Source of the DNA: Ktedonobacterales bacterium
GTDB taxonomy: Bacteria > Chloroflexota > Ktedonobacteria > Ktedonobacterales > DATBGS01
DNA length: 64,000 nt
Assembly: GCA_036557285.1 (NCBI GenBank)
Contig: DATBHW010000054.1
Coordinates: 1 to 64,000, forward strand
Direction of reading: 5' to 3'
Shown: positions 51,341-60,293 of the stretch, one piece after another
Position numbering within the stretch: the first letter of the stretch is position 1
Layout: each line of letters opens with the position of its first letter
Notes under the pieces: model-generated
What the model saw: the letters and a program-made list of their open reading frames with translations, nothing else
Told to the model about the DNA's origin: nothing
The model's database searches: none
Program-made: the position numbers and the translations under genes

Positions 51341-51532
51341 AGGGCGCGCAGCCAGCGCCCGCGCGCCGACGCGCCCTCTCCGCACATCCACAGCCGTCGA
51401 GACCTCGCCAATCTCCAGGAAACAGCCGCTGAGAGGTTCTGCCATCAAATGGTAGAATATCCCAGCCCCATTCCTGGCGATTTGCAGGATTGGGGGGAGT
51501 GGCCCGTCTGATGTTCTCGACATCACCGGGCC
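51341..51532 (-). promoter_or_regulatory. conserved three-hairpin element, copy Y
   Basis: It shares CAGGAA-N2-AGCCGCTGAG (51416-51433), TAGAAT (51453-51458) and CAGCCCCATTCCTGGC (51463-51478) with copy X. Hairpins: GGCCCG/CGGGCC plus TGATGT/ACATCA (51501-51532); CCCCA..CCTG/CAGG..TGGGG (51466-51495); AGGGCGCG/CGCGCCCT (51341-51377). The outer stems differ in sequence from copy X yet still pair. Confidence 0.6.
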
Positions 51533-51620
51533 ATACCGTCTCGATGCTGAACACAGTATAACTGCTCCTGGTTGCCGCTGTCAAGGGATAGAGCGAGCGC
51601 GAGGACTTTCTGGCTGGCTT

Positions 51621-51830
51621 CTATGCTTTGCCGATCATTACCTCAGTTGATTTGATGATAGCAATAACCTGATCGCCTGCCTGAAGCCTCAGCGACTCGG
51701 CGGAACCGCGCGTGATGGCGGAAACGATCTCCTGCCCATCGGGCAGCGCAACCACCACCTCGGCCATCACCGTACCCAGCTTGACGCTTTTTACCTTGCC
51801 CTGCAACTGATTGCGAGCGCTTATCTGCAT
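51621..51830 (-). CDS. Mop-type molybdate-binding protein (TOBE domain)
   Basis: A 69-residue protein consisting of one TOBE/Mop unit: QISARNQLQGKVKSVKLGTV, then MAEVVVALPDGQEIVSAIT, and VIAIIKSTEVMIG. Molbindins bind molybdate or tungstate as oligomers and buffer it for cofactor synthesis. Length equals single-domain Mop proteins such as those of Clostridium. It has a GAAAGGAG-type ribosome-binding site at 51836-51843. A MOSC protein lies 12 kb away, with no mod genes in the window. Confidence 0.9.
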   Translation of the reverse strand: MQISARNQLQGKVKSVKLGTVMAEVVVALPDGQEIVSAITRGSAESLRLQAGDQVIAIIKSTEVMIGKA

Positions 51831-51946
51831 GTGAATACTCCTTTCTCCAGCGAGAGCGCGGTTGCGTCAGCCTCCTGTTGGGCCGACGCGACCGCGCTGC
51901 AAGCACGAGCCAACACGCGCATTAATCGCAATTTTTGCGCCGATAT

Positions 51947-52173
51947 TCATGTAACCGGACGCCAGATTGCTCCAGTTGCGCCCTGCGGCCAGGCCATCTC
52001 CCAGACATTGCCGTCGCTGCCAAGAAAGCTCAGTTCGAGCGGAGACGGCCTGGGCGTCGGTGTGGTGGGGGCCGTCGGCGATGGCGTCTGTGCTGGAGAG
52101 GCGCCGGGGCGCATCCCGCCAGGGCAAACAGGCCCAGGAGCGCCAGAGTCAAGAGGGTTCTTCTTCCCGTTAT
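51947..52173 (-). pseudogene. frameshifted lipoprotein remnant
   Basis: One frame encodes TGRRTLLTLALLGLFALAGC, a textbook lipoprotein signal with LAGC lipobox, preceded by GGAGG but lacking ATG/GTG/TTG (an ATA sits at the start position). A second frame, joined a few codons later, encodes a Thr-Pro linker and LELSFLGSDGNVWEMAWPQG before stopping. The signal and body are therefore out of frame by one base. It is either a decayed gene or a sequence error near 52110. Confidence 0.55.
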
Positions 52174-52247
52174 AAAAGTCCTCCAAAAAATAGTGAAAGC
52201 TAGCATAGACCAGGTGAATCACATCAATTCGGTTGTCTGATATGAGG

Positions 52248-52284
52248 TAGCTCACACCACACTTCGACTGTGAACTAGCTCACA
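52248..52284. repeat. direct repeat TAGCTCACA
   Basis: The 9-mer occurs at 52248-52256 and 52276-52284, 28 bases apart start to start, between the broken lipoprotein and the giant membrane protein gene. It could be a tandem regulator site. Confidence 0.35.
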
Positions 52285-52389
52285 TTTCCGCCAAACGAGT
52301 AACTTTTCTCTTTTCTGGCGCGTTGAAAGATGCGAAGAACCGGGGGGACAAAGCAGGTAGCTTCCACAACTTTCTAAAGGAGGCCCGGC

Positions 52390-55300
52390 ATGAGAGAGCA
52401 AGAGATCACCTGCCCTCGATGCAAAGCAGTGTCACCACCGGAAATCGAGTATTGCCCCCAGTGCGGCGAGGTAGTCAGCCAGAAAATCAAGGGCGAACTT
52501 CAGCGACTAGCCATTATCCTGCGCGATCTTGATACGCGCACTGCTGACAACAAGGGCAGCCAGACGGTTGCCAGTCTCCGCGAAGAGTATTACATCAACT
52601 ACCAGCGTCTGCGCCAGGCGCCCTGGCTGCGTCCAGCTTCGGCTGCCACGACAGAACGCCTGACTCAGCCAAAGCCTGGCCCAGTCGAAGCCTGGCGACG
52701 CGCCAGCGAGTTCACAGCGCCTGTCTCTACTGCCGCGCCGCCCAGAATGTCCTACGCGACACCGAGATCGGCTGCGCCGCCCGCGCCTCCCAGGCCAACC
52801 GCTGCGCCGACGCCGCCAGCCGCGCCCGTTCCGCCAGCGCCCGCCGGGCCGGTCTTTTCCTGGCGAGCCTTTGCCGCCGAGCAAGCGATTGCCATCATGG
52901 CCTATCTAGGCGGCTTTCTGGCGCTTGTCGCCACGCTCACCCTGGTCGTCAGCAAAGGCGAAAACCTCCGCACGCTCACGCTCTCCATCGTCTCGCTGGT
53001 GTATGTCAGCTTTGGCGTGGCGGGCTTCAGCCTGCGCAAAATTGATCGGCTGCGCACCGTCAGCCAGGTCTATCTGGCGGTCTTCGCCCTGATGACTCCG
53101 CTGGTGGCGCTGGCAATCTATCGCTATCAGCTTCAGCAGCTCAACTTTCCGGTGGCCGGAATGCTGTGTATCTCGGCGACTTACGCCACCATCGTCTATC
53201 TGGGGCTGGCTGTGCAGACACGCTTCGCCACCTACGCCTATCTGGGCTGGACCGCGCTGATTGTAGCCGCCATCGCCATCATCCCCTGGACCAAAAGCCT
53301 CACGGAGTGGTGGGTCTTCGATCTGGGCGTCGTCACGCTGGCGCTGCTGGGGCCGCATCACCTGCGTCATCGGCAGCGGCTGGGCATCCTGGCCGAGCCA
53401 GCCACCCAGGTCGCCGCCCTGGCAACCATCCCGGTGGTAATCGGTGTGCAGGTCTTCGGCATCATCGGCTTGACCCAAACGCTGGTCTACAACGCTTTCC
53501 CGACAGTCTACGTGGATGCGGCGGCGCTGGCTCTGAGCGCCTGCATCCAGGTACCCATCACGGCGGCATGGCGGCTCACCGTTCCATCCTGGCGGCCCAA
53601 CCAGCAAGCCGCCATCATAGATACAATTGATGGATTTAACGCCGTCTTCTTTGCCGAGGCTGTTGGCGGCGTGACCCTCTGGGTTGCTAATCTGCCGCTA
53701 GAACTGGTGAATCGCCCGATGGCGATCTCCCTGGCGGCAACGGCGCTGGTGGAGTTTGGGCTGGCGCTGGCGCTCTATCGCTGGCAGTCAGGGCGGCGTG
53801 GGCTGCGCACCTTTCTGGAGGTTCTGGCCGTTGGGCTGGCAAGTGGCGGCGCGTTCATTGTGGCAGGCAGCCCGGCCCCCAACTGGCCGCTGATTATCGC
53901 GCTTACTGCCGCGCTGGCCGTCAGCGTGGGCGCGGCGCTTATTGACGGCGCGTGGTGGCTGCTGGTCAGCGGTTTCTTCCTGACGTTCGATTACTATCAG
54001 GTGGCTCAGGTCGTCATCCCGGCAGATCACATCTCCGCTAACAAGCTGGCGCTCTTCTTTGCGCTGGCCCTGGCGCTCTGGCTGGCGGCGCTGGTCCTTG
54101 GCCTTGCTGCCCGCTCGCGGCGCTTTGTCGCGCCCGTCTATGTCGTTGCGCTGGGCAACGCGCTCTATACGCTCACTTTCTTCGCCCATCACGACGCGGG
54201 CTATCAAACCGAGATTCTGCTGACTTTCACAGCGGCGGCTTTCAGCGCCGGATTGAGCGAGCGCCAGCCGATCTACGGCAACGTCGTTACCGCCTTTTTT
54301 GGTATTCTGGCGGTGATGCCGCTGGCGCTCAACGACGCCAATGGCTTGCATGTGAGCCTGCTGGCGCTGGGACTGGCCCTGGCGGCGCTGGGCGCGCGCC
54401 GTCTCTGGGGGCAGGTCTGGGCGCTTGCCCCCTATGCAATTGCGCTCTGGGCCGTGATCGTCGCCGCCGTCCAGACCAGCGTTGGCGGCCTGAGCGTCCC
54501 GGATTGGAGCGCCAGCGGCCTGCCGTTTACAGCCTGGTTTCTGCTGTTCTTTGCCGCTTTGGCTTATGGCGTGGCGCTCTGGGAAAACCAGCCGCTGGCA
54601 ACGATTATCCCGGCGGTGCTGGCGTTCTGGGCGCTGTGGCTCACCGCCAGCGATCTTGCCAGCGTGGCGCTGGTCTTCGCGCTGATCGCGGTGGGCGCGG
54701 CAGCCCGACAGGAGCGTGGGCGCTGGTGGGGCGCGGCTTTGCAGATTGCCGCCGTCGTTGGCTCGGTGTCGGTAACGGTAAAACTCAACCATCTTGGCGC
54801 TGACGCGCCTGCCTGGCAGGTGGCTTTCCTGCTGGCAATGGCCGGAGCCGCCTATCTGGTGGCCGTTCAGGAACGCCAGCCGATCTTGAGCGCGGTGGCC
54901 GTCGTGTACACGCTGGTGGCCGTCTTCCTGCTGCCCGCCCCCGACAACCTGCTGCCCACGCTGGTGATCACCTTCGCCCTCGCAGCCTTTGGCGCGATCA
55001 TCAGCCTGCTCGCCCTGCGAGAGGGGCTTGCATATGTCGAGCGTATTCGGTTCCGGCGCGAGTGGGCTTACGCGCCCTATGCCGCCGCCATCGGCTCCTC
55101 CATGTTTGCCACGCTGCGCGTCGTGCCGTTCGAGGCCGGACAGGTGGAAGGGCTGCTGCTGATCTTCGCTGCTGTCGCCTATGCGCTGGTCGTGCTGGAA
55201 GGCAAACCCGGCGCGGCAATAGTTCCTATGCTCTATGCGGTGGCAAGCATCCTGGTTCAGCCCGACGCGCACGCCCTGCTGTCGCTGGCGCTGGGCTTCG

Positions 55301-56394
55301 CTGTGCTGGGACTGATCGCCGGGCGTTTGGCAGGCGCTGGCTGGTCCTGGGCCTTCTACGCCGCAGCAGCGGTAGCCGCCGCAGCCACGATCATCAGCGG
55401 GCAGGGCGACAGCGCCTTCCAGGCGACGGCGCTGCTGATCCTGGCCGCGCTGGCCTATGTGATCGCCGCTGTCGAATCGCGGCCCGATGTCCTGATGGCC
55501 GCGCTGATCCTGGGCATGCTGGCGCTGGGCGCGGGAGCGAACGCGCTGCATTTGCCCTCGTGGCAAGGCACGCTGGCCTTTATCGCCCTGGGCTGGCTCT
55601 ACAGGCTGGGCGCTGCGCTCTGGGCAAACATCCCCTGGCTGCGCCGGACCAGCGGAGCCTGGTGGCTCGAAGCCTTCGCCCCACGAGATCGGGACCGCTG
55701 GCGTAACCCCCAGGCGTTCGGCTCGCTCGTTCATCACGTCTTCGGCTTCCTGGTCGTTGCGGGAGCAGCAGTGGCGAGCGTCTTCTCGCCAGGCGGCTTT
55801 CGCATCCAGAACCCGCAAACCCTGACCGTCGCCGTCGCGCTGTTGGCGCTGGCAGGCATGCTGGCGCTTCTGGCGCAGCGCCCCCGATTCCACCTTGCCA
55901 TCTATGTCGCTGGAGAACTCGTCGCGCTGGCGATTACCTGGGTCGCTCGTTGGGCTGGCGCGGATAACGTGCAGGCGTTTGTGCTGGCCCCAGGCTCCTA
56001 TCAACTGCTGGTTGGCGCGTTCCTGCCCGCTGACCGCCGCGTGCCGAACGCCCGGAGTATCGGGCAGTTTGCCTCGCTTACCGGATCGCTGCTGCTGCTC
56101 TTGCCCACGCTCTACCAGACCTTCACCGAGCCAAGCCTGACCGCAGAGTTCATCTACGGCTCGGTGGTGCTGATCGAATCGCTCATCATCATTGCCCTGG
56201 GCGTTGGTATCCGCTCGCGCCTGCTGGTCCTGGTGGGGTCTGCCTTCATCGGCGTTGACACCCTGAGCGGCGTGGCGCTTGCCCTCCAGAAAGGCGCGCC
56301 TATTGCCCTGGTGGTGGGCATTGTGGCGCTGCTGCTCATCGGCCTGGCTACCTGGCTCAGCCTGCGCACCCGCCGAGACGCCCCCCCGACATAG
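52390..56394 (+). CDS. giant zinc-ribbon polytopic membrane protein (SCO7613-like C-terminal architecture)
   Basis: A 1334-residue protein. The N-terminus has CPRC and CPQC (residues ~8-25), a zinc ribbon, then a helical region and a Pro/Ala linker to ~155. The remainder is about thirty hydrophobic segments with short loops, repeating AxxxxGxxLA-type helices. It resembles the very large membrane proteins annotated with an SCO7613 C-terminal domain, whose function is unknown. An AAAGGAGG ribosome-binding site precedes ATG 52390. The opposite strand is also open for 879 codons, a by-product of codon bias. Confidence 0.65.
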   Translation: MREQEITCPRCKAVSPPEIEYCPQCGEVVSQKIKGELQRLAIILRDLDTRTADNKGSQTVASLREEYYINYQRLRQAPWLRPASAATTERLTQPKPGPVEAWRRASEFTAPVSTAAPPRMSYATPRSAAPPAPPRPTAAPTPPAAPVPPAPAGPVFSWRAFAAEQAIAIMAYLGGFLALVATLTLVVSKGENLRTLTLSIVSLVYVSFGVAGFSLRKIDRLRTVSQVYLAVFALMTPLVALAIYRYQLQQLNFPVAGMLCISATYATIVYLGLAVQTRFATYAYLGWTALIVAAIAIIPWTKSLTEWWVFDLGVVTLALLGPHHLRHRQRLGILAEPATQVAALATIPVVIGVQVFGIIGLTQTLVYNAFPTVYVDAAALALSACIQVPITAAWRLTVPSWRPNQQAAIIDTIDGFNAVFFAEAVGGVTLWVANLPLELVNRPMAISLAATALVEFGLALALYRWQSGRRGLRTFLEVLAVGLASGGAFIVAGSPAPNWPLIIALTAALAVSVGAALIDGAWWLLVSGFFLTFDYYQVAQVVIPADHISANKLALFFALALALWLAALVLGLAARSRRFVAPVYVVALGNALYTLTFFAHHDAGYQTEILLTFTAAAFSAGLSERQPIYGNVVTAFFGILAVMPLALNDANGLHVSLLALGLALAALGARRLWGQVWALAPYAIALWAVIVAAVQTSVGGLSVPDWSASGLPFTAWFLLFFAALAYGVALWENQPLATIIPAVLAFWALWLTASDLASVALVFALIAVGAAARQERGRWWGAALQIAAVVGSVSVTVKLNHLGADAPAWQVAFLLAMAGAAYLVAVQERQPILSAVAVVYTLVAVFLLPAPDNLLPTLVITFALAAFGAIISLLALREGLAYVERIRFRREWAYAPYAAAIGSSMFATLRVVPFEAGQVEGLLLIFAAVAYALVVLEGKPGAAIVPMLYAVASILVQPDAHALLSLALGFAVLGLIAGRLAGAGWSWAFYAAAAVAAAATIISGQGDSAFQATALLILAALAYVIAAVESRPDVLMAALILGMLALGAGANALHLPSWQGTLAFIALGWLYRLGAALWANIPWLRRTSGAWWLEAFAPRDRDRWRNPQAFGSLVHHVFGFLVVAGAAVASVFSPGGFRIQNPQTLTVAVALLALAGMLALLAQRPRFHLAIYVAGELVALAITWVARWAGADNVQAFVLAPGSYQLLVGAFLPADRRVPNARSIGQFASLTGSLLLLLPTLYQTFTEPSLTAEFIYGSVVLIESLIIIALGVGIRSRLLVLVGSAFIGVDTLSGVALALQKGAPIALVVGIVALLLIGLATWLSLRTRRDAPPT

Positions 56395-56416
56395 GGCTTC
56401 TCTTTCCCTTCCTTGC

Positions 56417-56592
56417 GATTCTACCAAATCTGAGGTGTTGGCAAGCGAGGCGTGTTACTGGCAGCGCCGCCATCTTGGCGGCCAGCGTTGGCCTGCTGGT
56501 CCGCTGGCCTGGAGGGCGAACGCTCGCCCTGGCGCAGCGGTGGCCGCCTGGAAGGCGGCGCTACCAGTGACCCCCGATAATTGGTGGAACCC
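56417..56592. repeat. dispersed repeat, family A copy 5
   Basis: GATTCTACCAAATCTGAGG and CCGATAATTGGTGGAACC are the borders, with arms GGCAGCGCCGCCATCTTGG and GGAAGGCGGCGCTACCAG. It shares CTGGCCTGCTGGTCCGCTGG with copy 2. Confidence 0.8.
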
Positions 56593-56607
56593 TTCCTTGC
56601 TCGCTCG

Positions 56608-56636
56608 TTGACAGCGCGGCGTCCGGCTGGTAGTAT
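56608..56636 (+). promoter_or_regulatory. sigma-70-type promoter
   Basis: TTGACA (56608-56613), a 17-base spacer and TAGTAT (56631-56636), 46 bases before the small membrane protein gene. Confidence 0.7.
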
Positions 56637-56681
56637 AGAACTATATCTCTTCATTGTCACCAGCGAAAGGAGTTTGACCCA

Positions 56682-57005
56682 ATGGAAATGATAAAAGAAG
56701 GAGTCCCATTCCTCGTTGGCCTCATGATTCCGCCTTTCTTGATGCTCATTATCAATCCCGCCTGGAGCAAAATGGGCAAATTTGCGGCGACCATCCTGCC
56801 CGCCATGATTATCGGCGGGACGATCAGCATTCTGGTCGGTGAGGTCATTGGCGTCGATCCCCCGGAGGCCATCGTTGCCATTATCATTGATACCTCGCTG
56901 GTCTATACCGGCTCGCAGGTAGCCTACCACCTGGCCTGGAAAGGGCTGCTGAAAGAGCGCCTTCAGAACTGGCGTATCGCCAGAACACCGCGCACCGTTC
57001 AGTAG
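56682..57005 (+). CDS. small membrane protein, three hydrophobic segments
   Basis: A 107-residue protein: FLVGLMIPPFLMLIINPAW, then FAATILPAMIIGGTISILVG and AIVAIIIDTSLVYTGSQVAY, ending in a basic tail. No family was recognised. The start follows AAAGGAG. It has its own promoter and terminator, so it is a single-gene unit. Confidence 0.6.
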   Translation: MEMIKEGVPFLVGLMIPPFLMLIINPAWSKMGKFAATILPAMIIGGTISILVGEVIGVDPPEAIVAIIIDTSLVYTGSQVAYHLAWKGLLKERLQNWRIARTPRTVQ

Positions 57006-57033
57006 CGTTTCCCAACTCATCGGTGATAAATAC

Positions 57034-57079
57034 GCAGCCAGCCCGTGTTGACAGTCTTTTTGTCACGTGGGCTGGCTGC
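57034..57079. terminator. convergent terminator hairpin
   Basis: GCAGCCAGCCC (57034-57044) pairs with GGGCTGGCTGC (57069-57079), with an inner GTG/CAC and GACA/TGTC and a loop containing CTTTTT. It lies between two convergent genes. Confidence 0.65.
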
Positions 57080-57084
57080 GCTTC

Positions 57085-58485
57085 TCAGGCGATGAAGTCG
57101 CCATTCAGGAATTGAAGGGTATAGATCGTCAGAGCGGCAAGGCTGGCGAGCAGCAGCAGGCGCGCCAGCCTGGGACGGCTGACACCGACGCGCCCCAGCA
57201 GCAGAAATGTTGGAAAGGCCGGAAGCAGCAAACGCTGGGTCGAGAGCAGGATTTCTTGCCAGCCCGCCGCGCCAGGATGGACCGGCACAGCTATCAGCAG
57301 CAGCGCCAGGCCGGTCTGATAAAGGGCAGCGCCAAACCAGGGGAGATGGCGGCGGATAGAGGAATACAGCACGAGCGCCGTGAGCGGCAGTACCAGCAGC
57401 AGATCGATCAGGGTATTGATGTACACTCCCACGAACTGATGCTGCCAGGTATAGTGCAGCGAAGTAAGCACCAGGGCAGCCGTTTCCCAGGGCGGCGTAA
57501 GGCTGCGATGCCACTTGTACTCGCCAGCCAGGAACGCCAGAGGATCGCCGGTAGCCGCCTTGAGATACAGCATGTAGCCCATCAATGCCAGCGGGATCAG
57601 CGCCAGGGAGAGCAGCGCCCAGCGCGCCGGAGGCCGTTCCAGCGTCTCTACCTGGCCGTAAGCGGGCAGTTGCTGGCGCGCCTGAATGAGACGCGCCGCG
57701 CGCCAGTGTGGGACGAGTAACAGCAGGCGATCTCGCAGCGAGCGGCAGCGATCAGATCGCCGTAGCCATTCCCAGCCAAGGGGAATCAGCAAGAGGATAC
57801 CGGCGGAGCGCGTAAGCACAGCGGCAGCCCCCAGGAAGCCCGCCTGCCAGGGACGCCCGGCCCGCGCCCGCTCCACAGCGCCAATGCTCACCATCAGAAA
57901 CAGTGACTCGCTGTAGGGAGCAAAGCCGAAGAAGATGAGTGGGCAGCAGAGCAGGAAGAGCAGCGCCTGCCGGGCAAACGGATCGCCATCTTCGCGCGCC
58001 GCCAGCCGATAAAACCAGAGGCACGCGCCCCAGGAGCAAAGCCAGGAGACAACCAGAGCCGCCAGAGTGAAATGGCCGCCGAGCGGCCAGGCGGCCAGCC
58101 GGATAAGGGCGGGATAGAGCGGGAAAAAGGCAGCCAGCCCAGGATCGGTATAGCCTGAGCGGGCAATGTGCAGAAAAAACAAGCTGTCCCAATGCCGCCA
58201 GGCAGCCGTAAAGGCAGCCCCCCATTGCGCCAGATTCAACGGGCCAGCCGCTGCCTGCGGCTGAGCCTGCGGGTGGAGCCAGAGCGAGCCGCAGGTGAGC
58301 AGCAGATAATATCCGGCAGCGAGCAAGAAGAGGCGCGAGGGAAAACTCGCAAGCAGGGCTGCGAAGCGCGGAGAGCGATTGCGCAGGGGGCGAGAAATGC
58401 GCGCCAGCCTGCTGCTCCGTTCAGCCAGCGCAGCAGGTGCGCGGGCGCCTTCACCTGCTTCTATCGCCATCGCTCTTTTTGCCAT
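57085..58485 (-). CDS. PIG-V/GT76-like mannosyltransferase
   Basis: A 466-residue GT-C fold membrane protein with about nine hydrophobic segments. A basic N-terminal tail precedes TM1. The first loop carries RHWDSLFFLHIARSGY and AFFPLYPALIRL, matching the WDS/FxPLYP hallmarks of PIG-V-type (GPI mannosyltransferase II-like) enzymes, where the Asp is catalytic. These use polyprenyl-phosphate mannose as donor. The acceptor in bacteria is generally unknown. It stands alone. Confidence 0.78.
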   Translation of the reverse strand: MAKRAMAIEAGEGARAPAALAERSSRLARISRPLRNRSPRFAALLASFPSRLFLLAAGYYLLLTCGSLWLHPQAQPQAAAGPLNLAQWGAAFTAAWRHWDSLFFLHIARSGYTDPGLAAFFPLYPALIRLAAWPLGGHFTLAALVVSWLCSWGACLWFYRLAAREDGDPFARQALLFLLCCPLIFFGFAPYSESLFLMVSIGAVERARAGRPWQAGFLGAAAVLTRSAGILLLIPLGWEWLRRSDRCRSLRDRLLLLVPHWRAARLIQARQQLPAYGQVETLERPPARWALLSLALIPLALMGYMLYLKAATGDPLAFLAGEYKWHRSLTPPWETAALVLTSLHYTWQHQFVGVYINTLIDLLLVLPLTALVLYSSIRRHLPWFGAALYQTGLALLLIAVPVHPGAAGWQEILLSTQRLLLPAFPTFLLLGRVGVSRPRLARLLLLASLAALTIYTLQFLNGDFIA

Positions 58486-58579
58486 CTGCCATCAACCTCT
58501 CGTCGGTCACTCCTCAGCTAGAGACGAGAGTATTGCCTGGCAGTAACATATGCCTCAGCTTGCGTCGTTCCGCCGACTA

Positions 58580-59245
58580 TCAGCCTGGTTCTGGCGCACG
58601 CGCTGGCTTGCTGGCAAAGAGATAGAGCCGCTGCGTTTGATATTCGAAATCGTAGGGCGAGCGCGCAAGCGATTCTTCCACCGCAAAGCCCGCCGCGCCG
58701 AGATACCCCGCCAGTTCCTGGCTCTCGAAGAGGGTTGCATCAATCGAGACCGGCTTGCCAAACCATTCACCGGAATGTACCTCTCCAGCGCCGCCGTGAA
58801 CGGCGAGCAGCAGCCGACCACCAGGACGCAGCGCGCGCCAGAACCCCGCCAGCGCCTGCGGCACAACGCTGCGCGACAGATGAATGAGCGAATAGAAACA
58901 GGCAATGCCGCCCCAGGTTCCGTCTGGCGCAGACAGGCTGAGCATATTCCCCTGCTCAAAGGGAATCTGCGGATTCAGGCGCTGCGCCACCCTGACCATC
59001 TCAGCAGACAAATCCAGGCCGCAGACCTGAACCCCGCGCTCGTACAGGTAGCGGGCAATATGCCCCGGTCCGCAGCCAACATCGCAGACCAGGCCGAGCG
59101 CCTGCACGCTCTGCGCGAAGCGATCAAGAAGTTGGCGGTCAAACGGCTTTCGCGCCAGTTCATCAAAGAACGTATTGGCATACTCCTCAGCGACCAGATC
59201 ATAGCTGGCGGCAATCCTGCCCCCACGTTCATCCTCAGATGCCAT
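58580..59245 (-). CDS. class I SAM-dependent methyltransferase
   Basis: A 221-residue soluble methyltransferase: AASYDLVAEEYANTF, motif I VCDVGCGPGHIARYL, LDLSAEMVRVAQRL, FEQGNMLSL and LRPGGRLLLAVHG, all in order. Small-molecule or lipid substrate cannot be predicted. The start at 59245 encodes MASEDERG. It is in the same orientation as the mannosyltransferase, 94 bases apart, but with no sign of coupling. Confidence 0.88.
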   Translation of the reverse strand: MASEDERGGRIAASYDLVAEEYANTFFDELARKPFDRQLLDRFAQSVQALGLVCDVGCGPGHIARYLYERGVQVCGLDLSAEMVRVAQRLNPQIPFEQGNMLSLSAPDGTWGGIACFYSLIHLSRSVVPQALAGFWRALRPGGRLLLAVHGGAGEVHSGEWFGKPVSIDATLFESQELAGYLGAAGFAVEESLARSPYDFEYQTQRLYLFASKPARAPEPG

Positions 59246-59280
59246 CGTATCCCTCCTGTTCAGGTTTGTTTTTCTCTTTT

Positions 59281-59381
59281 AGAGCGCCTCACACAACCTC
59301 CGCACGAGCAGGGGCGGGGTTGTAGCGCCGTCCTTCCAGGCGGCAGGGGTGGGGCCAACCGTCGGTTGTGTGAGGTATTCT
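59281..59381. repeat. family C 101-bp palindromic repeat, copy 2
   Basis: It differs from 18519-18619 at three positions. Here the terminal GCCTCACACAACC and GGTTGTGTGAGG arms pair better than in copy 1. It lies upstream of the methyltransferase start, not between convergent genes. Confidence 0.85.
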
Positions 59382-59615
59382 TAGAATAAGATATGATGTT
59401 GGGTAGAAAAGTGTCTGTTTTCTCGGAGAAGATGCGATGCTGATCAACGATCAGAGGAGATTATCCAGAGAACCCTCACCTTCCTCCAGCAGCAGTTGGG
59501 GGTCGAGCACGATCACTCTTGAAAGCTGACGCCAGGAGCCATCGTTTTCACATAAAATTACCATGGGAAAGCGCTCTCTACCACCAGCACGAAAAGATCG
59601 AAAGGAGTGCTTGTA

Positions 59616-60128
59616 ATGCGCGAACCAATCACGAAAGTCGACCTGCGATACAGTGTCCCGGACGCCGTTGCCACGGGATGGGATGAGACGCGGCGTGTAC
59701 TCGAAACGGCCGAGGTGTCCTGGCTCTCGACGGTGCGAGCCGACGGACGCCCGCATGTCACGCCGGTTGTTGCTGTATGGCTCGACGAGGCCATCCACTT
59801 CCGTGCGAACCCTGTCCAACAGAAGACCCTGAATCTGCGTGGCAACCCGCACGTGATACTGACGACGGGCTGCAACCACTGGGAGGAAGGGCTAGACGTG
59901 GTGGTCGAGGGCGCCGCCGTCCAGCTCACCGACGAGGCCGTGCTCGAACGCCTGGCCCAGGTGTGGGCCACCAAATGGGATAAACGCTACCAATTCCTGG
60001 TGCGCGACGGCTGCTTTTACAACCAACAAGGTGACTCGAAGCCAATCTTCGTGTTCTCGGTCACGCCCACCAAGATCTACGCGTTCACCAGGGGTGACCA
60101 TGGAGGCCAAACCTGCTACCAGTTCTGA
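59616..60128 (+). CDS. pyridoxamine 5'-phosphate oxidase-family (split-barrel flavin-binding) protein
   Basis: A 170-residue PPOX-like protein: RVLETAEVSWLSTVRADGRP, VTPVVAVWLDEAIHFRANP, KTLNLRGNPHVILTTG and FVFSVTPTKIYAF, a FMN- or F420-binding split barrel. Related Chloroflexota and actinobacterial members use F420. Substrate is unknown. The start at 59616 follows AAAGGAG. Codon use near the N-terminus looks less GC-extreme but otherwise normal. The 230 bases upstream hold no gene. Confidence 0.85.
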   Translation: MREPITKVDLRYSVPDAVATGWDETRRVLETAEVSWLSTVRADGRPHVTPVVAVWLDEAIHFRANPVQQKTLNLRGNPHVILTTGCNHWEEGLDVVVEGAAVQLTDEAVLERLAQVWATKWDKRYQFLVRDGCFYNQQGDSKPIFVFSVTPTKIYAFTRGDHGGQTCYQF

Positions 60129-60293
60129 CTTGTGGATCAAGCAGTCACGCCCATCACCTACGAGAGGTTGCTGTAAAAGGATAGGGATGAGAGCAGCATA
60201 GTACAGTACACTCCTGAGTTTCTCATGAGCATATCACCGCTGTCAAAATCGTTCTGGACTGACCACTAGAGCCAGTATAAGGTGGCGCGCGCC

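Noticed and set aside
51400-51500. Moco or TPP riboswitch beside the Mop gene (CTGAGAGGTTC on the plus strand)
   Set aside because: Only the CTGAGA hexamer matches TPP; other conserved boxes are missing, and the element lies downstream, not upstream, of the Mop gene.
53788-56427. 879-codon open frame antisense to the giant membrane protein gene
   Set aside because: Its composition (Arg/Gln/His-rich, no domains) is what an opposite-frame shadow of GC-rich Ala/Leu codons gives; the plus-strand protein has clear zinc-ribbon and TM features.
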